Assembly (NCBI RefSeq): GCF_049389645.1
Contig: NZ_CP186540.1
Coordinates: forward strand, 124,001 to 188,000
Source: Alkalibacterium sp049389645
GTDB lineage: Bacteria; Bacillota; Bacilli; Lactobacillales; Carnobacteriaceae_A
Direction: 5' to 3'
Length of the DNA: 64,000 bases
Positions 1-9,600 of this stretch are shown here, piece after piece (position 1 is the first letter of the stretch; every line of letters starts with the position of its first letter). A program made the position numbers and the translations under genes. The notes below the pieces were generated by a model, which had not been told where the DNA came from, did no database searches, and worked only from the letters and a program-made list of their open reading frames with translations.

Positions 1-156
1 ACATTTCAATCCTCTATCTTTTGCTATTTCAACACCTTTGTTGATAACAGCTTGATGTCCCCTGTGCACACCGTCGAAAAAACCTAAAACCAATACAATA
101 TCTTCGTTGATAATTTCTTCTTTACTGTAAGGATGATGAATTCTAATTATATCCAT
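1..156 (-). CDS. ribF: Bifunctional riboflavin kinase/FAD synthetase, N-terminal fragment
   Basis: Reading the minus strand from an ATG at 156 gives about 52 residues that run off the left edge of the window. They contain GFFDGVHRGHQ, the nucleotide-binding signature of the FMN adenylyltransferase domain of RibF. The full enzyme phosphorylates riboflavin to FMN and adenylates FMN to FAD in the cytoplasm. The start lies 2 nt beyond the truB stop, and the GGCGGTG that serves as ribosome binding site is inside the last truB codons, so the two are almost certainly translated from one message. The truB-ribF pair is conserved in Firmicutes. Only the first sixth of the protein is present. Confidence 0.93.
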   Translation of the reverse strand, partial: MDIIRIHHPYSKEEIINEDIVLVLGFFDGVHRGHQAVINKGVEIAKDRGLKC

Positions 157-158
157 GC

Positions 159-1082
159 TTACACCGCCAATTTATTACGTAAAATTTTTGCAGGTTTAAT
201 GTACTGACGTTTTGTTGGATGGATTTTATAAATCGCCACAGCTTTTTCTTGGTAATAAAAAACTATTTCCTCATCATCATCTGCTAAGAAGGCTTGACGC
301 TCTAAAACGCTCCCGTCTTTCACCTTGATGTATTCTTCAGGATTCAACTCATAGCTTGGCATATGACTCAATGCTTTTTCAAGAGGGAAAATAGCCTCTT
401 CAATTCGTTCTTCATCAACTAGAACTTGAACTTCGGATAAAGTTAACGCTTCTTCTCGTTTAAAACCGCTGCTTGCTTCTCTTGTCAATTCGGACATATG
501 AGAAGGACTCTCCAATTTTTCTCCTACATCAAAAGCTAGAGTTCTAACATACGTCCCTTTCCCGCAAACAACTTTAAAAGAAAAAGAAAGTGTCTCTTGA
601 TCTATGTTTCTCACTACTTCAGATGTTCGGTCGAATGAATAAATAGTAACTTTTCTTGAAGGTCTCTCAATAACTAACCCTTTTCTCGCATATTCATACA
701 GTCTTCTGCCATTCACCTTTACAGCAGAATACATTGGAGGTGTTTGGGTTATTACTCCTATGAATTCAGACAATGTATTATCGATATCATCTTCGTCAAT
801 GTTAATATCTACGGGCTTTTTTTCGACAATCTCACCAGAACTGTCTTCTGTAGTTGTCGAAAATCCTAACGTGATTTCGCCTGTGTAGATCTTCTTCGAA
901 TCTACCATATACTCGATGACTTTAGTTGCTTTTCCAATTGCTACTGGTAAAACTCCGTCGACATCGGGGTCTAAAGTTCCTGAATGTCCGATTTTTTTTA
1001 TATTAAGTATTTTTCTTAATTTGAAAACACAATCGTGACTTGTCATTCCTCTTTCTTTCCATATAGGTAATAACCCTTCCAT
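159..1082 (-). CDS. truB: tRNA pseudouridine(55) synthase TruB
   Basis: The 307-residue product converts U55 in the T-loop of tRNAs to pseudouridine. The catalytic motif GHSGTLDPD lies near residue 32, with the nucleophilic aspartate at about residue 38. The C-terminal part is consistent with the PUA-like RNA-binding region, and the length is normal for the family. An AGGAGG ribosome binding site sits just ahead of the ATG. It is the last-but-one gene of the rimP-nusA-infB-rbfA-truB-ribF string, but a hairpin between rbfA and truB may reduce read-through into it. Confidence 0.96.
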   Translation of the reverse strand: MEGLLPIWKERGMTSHDCVFKLRKILNIKKIGHSGTLDPDVDGVLPVAIGKATKVIEYMVDSKKIYTGEITLGFSTTTEDSSGEIVEKKPVDINIDEDDIDNTLSEFIGVITQTPPMYSAVKVNGRRLYEYARKGLVIERPSRKVTIYSFDRTSEVVRNIDQETLSFSFKVVCGKGTYVRTLAFDVGEKLESPSHMSELTREASSGFKREEALTLSEVQVLVDEERIEEAIFPLEKALSHMPSYELNPEEYIKVKDGSVLERQAFLADDDEEIVFYYQEKAVAIYKIHPTKRQYIKPAKILRNKLAV

Positions 1083-1120
1083 TGTATCCTCCTAGATAGT
1101 GCTTTATTTAAATTTTTTAC

Positions 1121-1170
1121 AAAAGAAAAGAGAATCTATGTTCAATAAACAAAGATTCTCTTCTTTTCTT
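1121..1170 (-). terminator. Hairpin between rbfA and truB
   Basis: An inverted repeat built on AGAGAATCT/AGATTCTCT with a 13-15 nt loop is followed on the minus strand by TTTCTTTTG. It looks like an intrinsic terminator or attenuator splitting the nusA-infB operon from truB-ribF. Confidence 0.6.
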
Positions 1171-1207
1171 ATAACAAGAAAAACGACTTCAAATCCTACT
1201 TATAGAC

Positions 1208-1564
1208 TTATTCGTCTTGCTCTTTTTTTATTTTGTTTAACAGTTGATCGATTTTACTACCATAGGCAACAGATTCGTCACGTGCAAACGTTAATTCAGG
1301 TGTTTTATAGAGAGACAGACGATTACCTAATTCTTTTCTAATCAAGCCTGTCGCTTTATCTAAACCTGTTTGCGTTTTACTTACACTTTCTTCATCTTCA
1401 GAAAGTGTACTATAGTAAATCGTTGCTTGCTGTAAATCACCAGTGACTTCCACTCCCGTTACGTTAACACCGTCTACACGGGGATCACGGATACGTTTGC
1501 GTAAGATATCTGTCACTTCTTTTTGAATTTCCTGAGATACTCTACCTACTCTATAGTTAGGCAT
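1208..1564 (-). CDS. rbfA: Ribosome-binding factor A
   Basis: RbfA is a small KH-like protein that binds the 30S subunit during late 16S rRNA maturation and is needed for cold growth. The 118-residue reading begins MPNYRVGRVSQEIQ, the usual start of the family, and contains DPRVDGVNVTGVEV and the central YYS segment of RbfA. I place the start at the ATG at 1564, where AGGTGA lies 5 nt upstream. An in-frame GTG at 1573 would overlap this ribosome binding site and sits only 3 nt from an AAGGA. It follows infB directly, as in B. subtilis. Confidence 0.95.
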   Translation of the reverse strand: MPNYRVGRVSQEIQKEVTDILRKRIRDPRVDGVNVTGVEVTGDLQQATIYYSTLSEDEESVSKTQTGLDKATGLIRKELGNRLSLYKTPELTFARDESVAYGSKIDQLLNKIKKEQDE

Positions 1565-1594
1565 ATTGGTCACCTATCCTTAAGATCTAGTTTT

Positions 1595-3952
1595 TTATTT
1601 CTTGATTTCAACCATTTCAAATGCTTCAATAATATCATCCAGCTCGATTTCATTGTAGCCTTCAATCGTCAAACCACATTCAAATCCTTTTTTAACTTCT
1701 TTCGCGTCATCTTTGAAGCGTTTTAGACTTGATAGTTCGCCGTCAAATTTCACAACGCCATTACGGATCAAACGAATAGAACTGCTGCGTTTGATTACAC
1801 CGTCGGTAACAAGACATCCGGCAATTGTTCCAACTTTTGAAACATCATATGTTTCGCGAACCATTGCTTGACCAGTAACTTTTTCTTCAAATTCAGGATC
1901 GAGCATACCCGTCATCGCTGCTTCGATTTCATCGATAGCGTTATAGATGATACGGTGCGTACGAATGTCAACCTCTTCACGGCTGGCACTTTCATTTGCC
2001 TGAACAGTTGGTCTTACGTTAAATCCGATGATGATCGCCGAGCTCGCAGAAGCTAATGTAACATCACTCTCATTAATTGCACCGACTCCGGTATGAATGA
2101 TGTTGATTTTAACACCTTCCACTTCGATTTTTTCCAAACTAGCTGCTAATGCTTCAACAGAACCTTGGACATCACCTTTAATAATAACGTTAACTGATTT
2201 CAATTCGCCTTCTTCTAAACTATCAAACAAGTTTTCCAATGTTACTTTATTGGTGACCGAACGTTGAGCGTCAGTTGCAACAGCTTCTCTTGATTCGCCG
2301 ACTTGTCTGGCAGTTTTTTCATCTTCAAAGACCACAAAACGATCTCCGGCTTGAGGCGTATTATTTAAACCAGTAATTTCTATCGGTGTAGATGGTAATG
2401 CTTCTTTTACACGACGTCCTTTGTCGTTAGTCATCGTTCTTACACGACCATAGGTATTTCCTACAACGATGGGATTACCTTGACGAAGCGTTCCTTCTTG
2501 AACAAGAAGGGTAGCGATTGGACCTTGTGATTTATCTAAACGAGCTTCGATGACTGAGCCGATAGCTAAGCGTTTAGGATTTGCTTTTAGTTCTTCAACT
2601 TCAGCAACAAGTAAAATCATTTCGAGCAAGTCATCCAGATTTTTGTTTAAGAGAGCCGATATTTGAACGAAAATCGTATCGCCGCCCCAATCTTCTGGAA
2701 CCAGACCATGTTCTGTTAATTCCTGCATTACACGATCAGGATTAGCACCCGGTTTGTCTATTTTGTTCACAGCGACGATTATCGGTACGCCAGCAGCTTT
2801 CGCATGGTTGATTGCTTCGACTGTTTGAGGCATGACACCGTCATCAGCAGCGACCACAATGATAGCTATATCAGTGATGTCAGCACCACGTGCACGCATA
2901 GTAGTAAACGCCGCGTGACCAGGTGTATCTAAGAAAGTAATTGTTTTACCATTTACTTTTACTTGATACGCACCAATATGTTGAGTGATCCCACCAGCTT
3001 CGCCTTCAGTCACTTTAGTTTTACGTAAACTGTCTAATAAGGTCGTTTTACCATGGTCGACGTGACCCATGATGGTGACTGTTGGAGGACGAGTAACCAT
3101 GTTTTCTTCTACAGGTGCTTCTTCAAAGAAAGTATCAAAGTCTGTTAAGTCAACTTGTACTTTTTCTTCCGTTTCAATACCGTATTCAGTAGCTAATAAT
3201 TCGACCGTCTCTTTATCCAACGATTGATTTTGGGTTGCCATAACACCCATCATAAATAGTTTTTTGACGATTTCAGCTGGTTCACGATGCAGTTTTTTCG
3301 CTAACTCAGCGATAGTAATGCCATCAGTATACTCTAAAACTTCCGGCAAATCTCTATACTTACGTGGTGTAGCAGATACTTGAGGCTTTTGATTTCTCTT
3401 GCCCTTACGTCTTCTTGCACCTGCTGGTCCACCATGTATACCTCTATGTTGTCTAGAATTGCGTCTTTTTTTGTTTTCAAAGGATTGTTTTTGCTGTTCA
3501 TCCGTTGTACGTTTAGGTAATTCAGGTGTTCCACTTTTATTTTCTTGTGTTGCTGGTTTTTTTGCGGCATGTGATCCGGGTTTTTTATTATTTATATTGG
3601 TTTGTCCTTTGCTGTGCTGAGATTGGCTCTCAGTTTTTTTGTTCTGATTTGTTGTTTGTGCTGGTCGATTAGGTCTATCTGCAGATTTTTTGACTTCTTT
3701 TGCCGGTTGAGTAGAAGCCGGTTTGTTCTGATTAGCTTGTGATTTAGATTCCGGTTTTGCTTGGGATATAGCCGGTTTCTCTTTTGGTGCAGCATTCTGG
3801 CTGATTGCTGTTTTCAGTTGATCAACCTCTTTATCTTCCATAGCAGCCATATGACTGCTGAAATTGAACCCCATAGTTTTAGCTTTTTCTAAAACATCTT
3901 TACTTGCCATGTTATTTTCTTTTGCGAATTCGTAGACTCTCTTTTTGCCCAT
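1595..3952 (-). CDS. infB: Translation initiation factor IF-2
   Basis: IF-2 is the GTPase that places fMet-tRNA on the 30S subunit. The 785-residue protein has the small IF2N domain at 1-50, a hydrophilic low-complexity linker of Gln/Lys/Asn/Ala at about 55-195, a second IF2N-like segment at about 200-260, and the G domain. G1 is GHVDHGKT at 296-303; DTPGH and NKID follow. Domains II-IV reach the C-terminus. It is on the short side for the Lactobacillales because the basic linker is short. It lies between ylxQ and rbfA in the classic nusA operon. Confidence 0.98.
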   Translation of the reverse strand: MGKKRVYEFAKENNMASKDVLEKAKTMGFNFSSHMAAMEDKEVDQLKTAISQNAAPKEKPAISQAKPESKSQANQNKPASTQPAKEVKKSADRPNRPAQTTNQNKKTESQSQHSKGQTNINNKKPGSHAAKKPATQENKSGTPELPKRTTDEQQKQSFENKKRRNSRQHRGIHGGPAGARRRKGKRNQKPQVSATPRKYRDLPEVLEYTDGITIAELAKKLHREPAEIVKKLFMMGVMATQNQSLDKETVELLATEYGIETEEKVQVDLTDFDTFFEEAPVEENMVTRPPTVTIMGHVDHGKTTLLDSLRKTKVTEGEAGGITQHIGAYQVKVNGKTITFLDTPGHAAFTTMRARGADITDIAIIVVAADDGVMPQTVEAINHAKAAGVPIIVAVNKIDKPGANPDRVMQELTEHGLVPEDWGGDTIFVQISALLNKNLDDLLEMILLVAEVEELKANPKRLAIGSVIEARLDKSQGPIATLLVQEGTLRQGNPIVVGNTYGRVRTMTNDKGRRVKEALPSTPIEITGLNNTPQAGDRFVVFEDEKTARQVGESREAVATDAQRSVTNKVTLENLFDSLEEGELKSVNVIIKGDVQGSVEALAASLEKIEVEGVKINIIHTGVGAINESDVTLASASSAIIIGFNVRPTVQANESASREEVDIRTHRIIYNAIDEIEAAMTGMLDPEFEEKVTGQAMVRETYDVSKVGTIAGCLVTDGVIKRSSSIRLIRNGVVKFDGELSSLKRFKDDAKEVKKGFECGLTIEGYNEIELDDIIEAFEMVEIKK

Positions 3953-3974
3953 ATAATCACCTTCCCATTCTTAA

Positions 3975-4274
3975 TTAGAGCAATTTTTGAAGGGAATGCA
4001 TAAAACCATCATCCATGAGGGCACATACTGTCCGGTCCTTCCCTAAAGCGTGAGAAATTTCTTCTCGAGTAAATGCTGTTACTAGAGGAACATCATAATA
4101 CTCACACTTATTCAAAAATTGTTTTGTTGCATTGTCGCTAGCGTCAGACGCTAAACAGACTAACTTTGCTTTGTTAGATCTTATTGATTGAAGAACTAAA
4201 CTTTCACCAGAGATCAACTTGCCAGCACGCTGAGTTAATCCTAATAAGTTTAAAGCACGTTCTTTATTGTTCAT
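3975..4274 (-). CDS. ylxQ: L7Ae-family K-turn RNA-binding protein YlxQ
   Basis: The 99-residue protein belongs to the L7Ae/L30e family, members of which bind kink-turn RNA. The segment LLGLTQRAGKLISGE near the N-terminus and LVCLASDASDNATKQF are typical. The open frame extends to 4307, but I choose the ATG at 4274, which gives the family's normal start (MNNKERALNLLGL); the 11 extra residues lie inside ylxR. The resulting overlap with ylxR is 11 nt, suggesting coupled translation. It is always found between ylxR and infB; its precise cellular role is not settled. Confidence 0.93.
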   Translation of the reverse strand: MNNKERALNLLGLTQRAGKLISGESLVLQSIRSNKAKLVCLASDASDNATKQFLNKCEYYDVPLVTAFTREEISHALGKDRTVCALMDDGFMHSLQKLL

Positions 4275-4560
4275 TCTCAATTTCCATTCTCGCTTTTTTA
4301 TAATCAATGTATTCTATCAGTTCGTCATAGAAAGAATCATCCACTTGTGCATTAAGCGTTTGGTTAAATAACTTTTTATCTTTTGCTTGTTTAACTAATG
4401 CGGTGTCTAAAGAAATATAGGCGCCTCGTCCATTTTGCTTGCCTGTTGGATCAACTGAAACGATGCCATCTTTGTTTTTGACGATACGAACCATTGTATT
4501 CTTAGGTTTCATTTCCCTAGAAACGATACATTTTCTCATAGGTATCTTACGTTTTTGCAT
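4264..4560 (-). CDS. ylxR: YlxR/RnpM family RNA-binding protein
   Basis: The 98-residue protein carries the family signature PMRKCIVSREMKP near the N-terminus and VDPTGKQNGRGAY in the middle, the GRGAY core of DUF448. Members have been linked to RNase P modulation and to transcriptional control in Firmicutes; that is family knowledge, not visible here. It follows nusA by 23 nt and overlaps the start of ylxQ. Confidence 0.95.
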   Translation of the reverse strand: MQKRKIPMRKCIVSREMKPKNTMVRIVKNKDGIVSVDPTGKQNGRGAYISLDTALVKQAKDKKLFNQTLNAQVDDSFYDELIEYIDYKKARMEIENEQ

Positions 4561-4583
4561 AATTGCTCACCTTATTCACTTTA

Positions 4584-6005
4584 TTATAACTTTTCCTCAT
4601 CATCTGGAAAAGTCTTCTCTTCTATTTCTTCCATAGAAGTTTTTGAGATTTCTTCTTCGGCCATGTCGTCTCTTTTTTCTGCAAATTCAACTAAATCTTC
4701 TGCATCATTAGAATCGAGTTCTCCTGCTTCAAAGTCTGTCTCCATTGGAGCTTCTTCTCCCGTTTGATTGCTGTCTTCAGTTAGCATGGTAGAATCCGTA
4801 TCGTCCGATACATTTTCAACTTCATACTCACTAACTTCTGTTGAATCATCTTCTTCAAACGCCAAAGTTTCCTCTGAAATGGACTCAAGATCATTTGTGG
4901 CATCTGAATCATCTTCTTTTAAAGCTTCAAAAAACGACTCATCTTTCAGTATGACCGTCTCCTGTTTGAGAGATGCCATGTCAGATTCTGACTTGATATC
5001 AATTTTGAATCCGGTTAATTTTGCTGCTAAACGAACATTTTGTCCACGCTTACCAATGGCTAACGAAAGTTGATAATCTGGAACGACGATGACACACGAA
5101 TGTTGATTGTCATCGAACTGAACATCGACAACTTGAGCTGGATTTAGTGCGTTTTTAATGTATAAAGAAGGGTTTTTGTCCCATTCCACAATATCCATAT
5201 TTTCGCCATTCAATTCATTAACGATGGCTTGAACACGCGAGCCTCTCGGTCCAACACACGTGCCGACCGGATCAACATTTTCATCACGAGAAAATACTGC
5301 GATTTTGGATCGATCGCCAGCTTCACGTGCGATGGAAACAATTTCCACGATGCCGTCATAAATTTCAGGAACTTCCTGTTCAAAAAGTCGCTTGATCAAG
5401 TTAGGATGTGTCCGACTAACAAAAACTTGTGGTCCTTTAGTCGAATTTTCCACTTTACTTACATAAACTTTGATGCGGTCATGTGTTTGATAGGTTTCAT
5501 TTTCGATTTGGTCTCGTTTTGACAATACCGCTTCGACTTTACCTAAATTGATATAGATGAATTTATTGTCTTGTCTTTCAACCGTACCGGTCATCAAATC
5601 ATCTTCATACTCAATGTATTCATTATAGATAATTGTGCGTTCTGCTTCTCTCAATCGCTGCATGATAACCTGCTTGGCTGTTTGAGCGGCAATACGTCCA
5701 AAGTTTTTCGGAGTCACTACAAATTTGATTTTATCTCCGAGTTCGTAAGCTTTATTCCGTTCGCGTGCATCTTCAATACTGACCTCTAATTGTGAATCAT
5801 ATACATCTTCCACAACTTCTTTAACCTGATAAACAGTTACCGTACCCTTTTTTTCGTTGAAAACAACTTCAACATTTTGAGAAGTACCGTAATTGCGTTT
5901 ATATGCTGAAATAAGGGCAGCTTCTAAAGCATCAATGACGATTTCTTTAGAAATACCTTTTTCTTTTTCTAAAGTTTCAAGAGCAGCTGCTAATTCTTTA
6001 CTCAT
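4584..6005 (-). CDS. nusA: Transcription termination/antitermination factor NusA
   Basis: NusA binds RNA polymerase and modulates pausing, intrinsic termination and antitermination. The N-terminal domain (1-125), S1 domain (about 135-200) and two KH domains (about 230-345) are intact, with GTCVGPRGSRVQ in KH1 and LAIGKRGQNVRLA in KH2. The protein is 473 residues, about 100 longer than the roughly 370-residue B. subtilis protein. The excess is an acidic, low-complexity tail from about residue 350, rich in Glu, Asp, Ser and Thr. The tail reads as unstructured and lacks the helical repeats of the E. coli acidic domains. Confidence 0.97.
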   Translation of the reverse strand: MSKELAAALETLEKEKGISKEIVIDALEAALISAYKRNYGTSQNVEVVFNEKKGTVTVYQVKEVVEDVYDSQLEVSIEDARERNKAYELGDKIKFVVTPKNFGRIAAQTAKQVIMQRLREAERTIIYNEYIEYEDDLMTGTVERQDNKFIYINLGKVEAVLSKRDQIENETYQTHDRIKVYVSKVENSTKGPQVFVSRTHPNLIKRLFEQEVPEIYDGIVEIVSIAREAGDRSKIAVFSRDENVDPVGTCVGPRGSRVQAIVNELNGENMDIVEWDKNPSLYIKNALNPAQVVDVQFDDNQHSCVIVVPDYQLSLAIGKRGQNVRLAAKLTGFKIDIKSESDMASLKQETVILKDESFFEALKEDDSDATNDLESISEETLAFEEDDSTEVSEYEVENVSDDTDSTMLTEDSNQTGEEAPMETDFEAGELDSNDAEDLVEFAEKRDDMAEEEISKTSMEEIEEKTFPDDEEKL

Positions 6006-6044
6006 ATTTTAACTCCTTTTACTCATTCTTGGCGCGTTTTGCTT

Positions 6045-6515
6045 TTAAAATTCTATAGCTAATCGAGCCTTAGCTATATGTTTTTTTTCAATCTTAACAT
6101 CTTTGCGTCTTGTTTTATCTTTGACCGTTAAAACAATGTAATCCTCATGCCATTCTTTTAATTTGCCTTCAAAGATTTTTTCGCCTTGCATCTCGCCATG
6201 TAGCACTATATTTATATATTGATCCACCGCATTTTTTATATCATTATCTGTATGAAGTGGTCTTTCGGCTCCTGGTGAAGAAACTTCAAGATAGTAAGCG
6301 TAAGGTATCGGATCAGGTTCAATAGAATCTAATTTTTCCCCTATTTTCTCACTAAATAAGGCACAGTCATCAAGACCAACCCCATCTTTTTTATCGATAT
6401 ATAAACGTAAAAACCAGTTTTTTCCTTCTTTTACGTATTCGACATCAACCAACTCATAACCTAAGTCCGCTGCAACAGGTTTTGATATTTCTTTAACTTT
6501 TTCAACTGTTTTCAA
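6045..6515 (-). CDS. rimP: Ribosome maturation factor RimP
   Basis: RimP assists assembly of the 30S subunit. The 156-residue product contains VDVEYVKEGKNWFLRLYID and LEVSSPGAERPL, both diagnostic for the family. The only plausible start is a TTG at 6515, preceded by AAGGTG; an overlapping GTG is followed at once by a stop codon. It is the first gene of the rimP-nusA-ylxR-ylxQ-infB operon and lies downstream of a strong terminator that ends the polC message. Confidence 0.95.
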   Translation of the reverse strand: MKTVEKVKEISKPVAADLGYELVDVEYVKEGKNWFLRLYIDKKDGVGLDDCALFSEKIGEKLDSIEPDPIPYAYYLEVSSPGAERPLHTDNDIKNAVDQYINIVLHGEMQGEKIFEGKLKEWHEDYIVLTVKDKTRRKDVKIEKKHIAKARLAIEF

Positions 6516-6574
6516 TTACACCTTCACTCCTCTCAGACATTAAGCCTCATAATTTCCATTTTAAATAAAGGCTG

Positions 6575-6610
6575 TGAAAAAGAGTGAGCGGATTCGCTCA
6601 CTCTTTACTC
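6575..6610 (-). terminator. Terminator of polC
   Basis: A perfect 12-bp stem (AAAGAGTGAGCG with its complement) closes on a 4-nt loop and is followed on the minus strand by TTTTTC. It separates polC from the rimP operon. Confidence 0.88.
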
Positions 6611-6680
6611 AGTCTATCTCGCTCGATTCGTTAATAGTGTACCATAGATGAGTACCCACCGCAACATTGACCCCTTTGAA

Positions 6681-9600
6681 TTACAGATCAAACAGCGATA
6701 ATTGATTTTCGTCAGGTAAGCCTTCTAGCGCTCTATTTGTTTCTAAATATTCCATAATCGTTTTTGAAACTTTTCCTCGTCTAGATACATCTTCTTTCGA
6801 TAAGAAGGGCCCATCTTTTCTCGCTTCCACAATGGCATTAGCCACGCTTACACCCAGTGAAGGAATAGCTCTGAGTGGAGACAATAAGGCCTTATCTTGA
6901 ATCAGAAAATTCTTAGCATCCGATTCATCAATATCGACCATTTTAAACTCGTAGCCACGTTCAACCATTTCATTTGCTAATTCTAATACGGTCAGCAAAT
7001 TCTTTTCTTTGGTTGAGGCATCCATCCCTTTATCTGTAACTTCTTTCATTCGACTCTTGATTCCTTCTTTCCCCTTACACATCGCTTCTAAATCAAAATC
7101 ACTTGCTCGAATAGAAAAATACGCGGCGTAATAGTAGAGAGGATGATGCACTTTAAAGTAGGCAACGCGCAGAGCCATTAAAATATAGGCTGCCGCATGA
7201 GCTTTAGGGAACATATACTTTATTTTCAAGCAGGATGCAATATACCATTCTGGCACATCATTATTTCGCATTTCTTTCTGCCAGTCATCAGGAATGCCTC
7301 GTCCTTTTCTGACGTATTCCATAATTTGAAAGGCTAAACCGTCTTCCAGACCTTGATGTTGTAGATATATCATAATATCATCACGACAACCGATCACTTC
7401 TGCAAGGGGGATATTATGTTGTCTAATCAACTCTTCCGCATTACCTAGCCATACGTCTGTCCCATGGGATAAACCTGAAATCTGGAGCAGCTCGGCAAAC
7501 GTTGTTGGGTTCGTTTGTTCCAGCATCTGTCTAACGAAACGTGTACCAAACTCAGGGACACCGAGTGTTCCTGTTTTGGAAAAAATTTGTTCCGCTGTAA
7601 CGCCCAAGACTTCGGTTCCGCTGAACAGTTTCATTACATCCGGGTCGTTAACAGGAATGTCCAGCGGGTCAATGCCGGATAGATCCTGCAGCATCCGGAT
7701 CATACTCGGATCATCGTGTCCAAGAATATCTAATTTCAACACATTATCATGAATCGAATGAAAGTCGAAATGAGTGGTCTTCCATTCAGATTCACGGTCA
7801 TCAGCCGGATATTGAATCGGTGAAAAATCATAAACATCCATATAATCAGGAATAACAATGATACCGCCCGGATGCTGTCCTGTTGTGCGTTTGACACCAG
7901 TCAGCCCTTTAGAAAGACGATCGACCTCAGCAGAACGATAACTTAGCTGGTGGTCCCTTTCATAACCTTTGACATATCCAAAAGCTGTTCGATCTGCGAT
8001 CGTTCCTATCGTTCCTGCTCGGAAGACATAATCTTCTCCAAATAATTCTTTAGTATATAAATGGGCTCTCGCCTGATACTCACCCGAAAAGTTTAAATCG
8101 ATATCCGGTACTTTATCACCGTTAAACCCTAAAAATGTTTCGAACGGGATATCCTGACCATCTCTATATAAAGATGCCGAACATTTCGGACATTTTTTTT
8201 CTGGCAAATCAAAACCAGAGCCAATTTCTCCGTTAGTGAAGAATTCTGAGTGCTGACATTCTATACAGCGGTAATGCGGCGGCATAGGGTTGACCTCGGT
8301 GATTCCTGTCATTGTCGCTACAAAGCTGGACCCGACCGACCCCCTTGAACCGACTAAGTAGCCGTCTTCGATACTTTTATGCACTAGCTTTTGTGAAATG
8401 AGATAAATCACTGAGAATCCATTCCCTATAATACTGTCCAGTTCTTTTTCCATGCGTGCTTCAATTATTTCCGGTAAAGGATCACCATATAATTCATAGG
8501 CTTTATCATAGCTCATCTTACGGATTTCTTCTTCCGCGCCTTCCATTTTAGGCGTATACAAGTCTTGTTTGACCGGTGTAATATCATCGGCAATACTGTC
8601 GACCAGTTCATTCGGATTTTTAATAACGACTTCTTCCGCCGTCTCTTTACCTAAAAATGCTAAACTGTCCAACATCTCCTCCGTGGTACGGAAATAGACC
8701 GCGGGATTTTTGTGCTGACTGACATGAGACTTGTTCTGCGTTTCCAGCAGTATATCGCGATAAACCCCATCTTCGGGATGGATAAAATGAACGTTACCGG
8801 TTGCTATTACCTTCTTATTCAGTTCTTTACCGAGTTTCACTATATTCTCTATGATGTCTTCTAAATCATCTTTGTTTCTAACTAATTCTCGATTAATTAA
8901 ATCCTGATAAGCTTCTTTAGGCATGATTTCCAGATAATCATAGTAGGATGCTTTTTTCTTAGCCTCTTCATAACCTCTTTGCATCATGGCCTCAAATACT
9001 TCTCCTTGAGCACACCCGGAGGCGATAATCAATCCTTCTCGATACTTATCAAGAAATGATCGTGGAACGCGTGGGACACGGTAAAAATAATCGACTAATG
9101 ACCCTGAAATAAGCTTGAATAAATTCTTTAATCCCGCTTGGTCTTTTGCCCATATCGTAACGTGACTTGGTCTAGACTTTTTATACGCATCTCCGCCGCC
9201 CATATACTGATTAAGCTCATTATGACGTTCAATATTATATTCTTTCTTCGCTTTTTTAACAAATATCCAAAGCAACTGACCTGTCGTTTGCGCATCATAA
9301 ATAGCTCTATGGTGCTGTTCCAAATTCACTTTAAAGCGTTTAGACAGGGTGTTCAATCGATGACTTTTAAACGTCGGATTAATGAAACGTGAAAACTCGA
9401 GGGTGTCAATAACCGAGTTTTCGGACATCGGCATCTCATACTTCTTGTAGGATGTGTTTAAAAAACCCATATCAAAGGTTGCATTGTGAGCAACCAGAAT
9501 GCTGTCGCCTGAAAACGCCTTGAACTGTTCCAGCACTTCTTTTTCTGATTTTGATCCACGAACCATTTCGTCAGTGATTCCTGTCAAGTTTATAGTTGTG

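Noticed and set aside
3334..3795. Alternative frames inside infB (3334-3570, 3592-3795)
   Set aside because: They arise from the low-complexity linker of IF-2 and have no ribosome binding site or homology.
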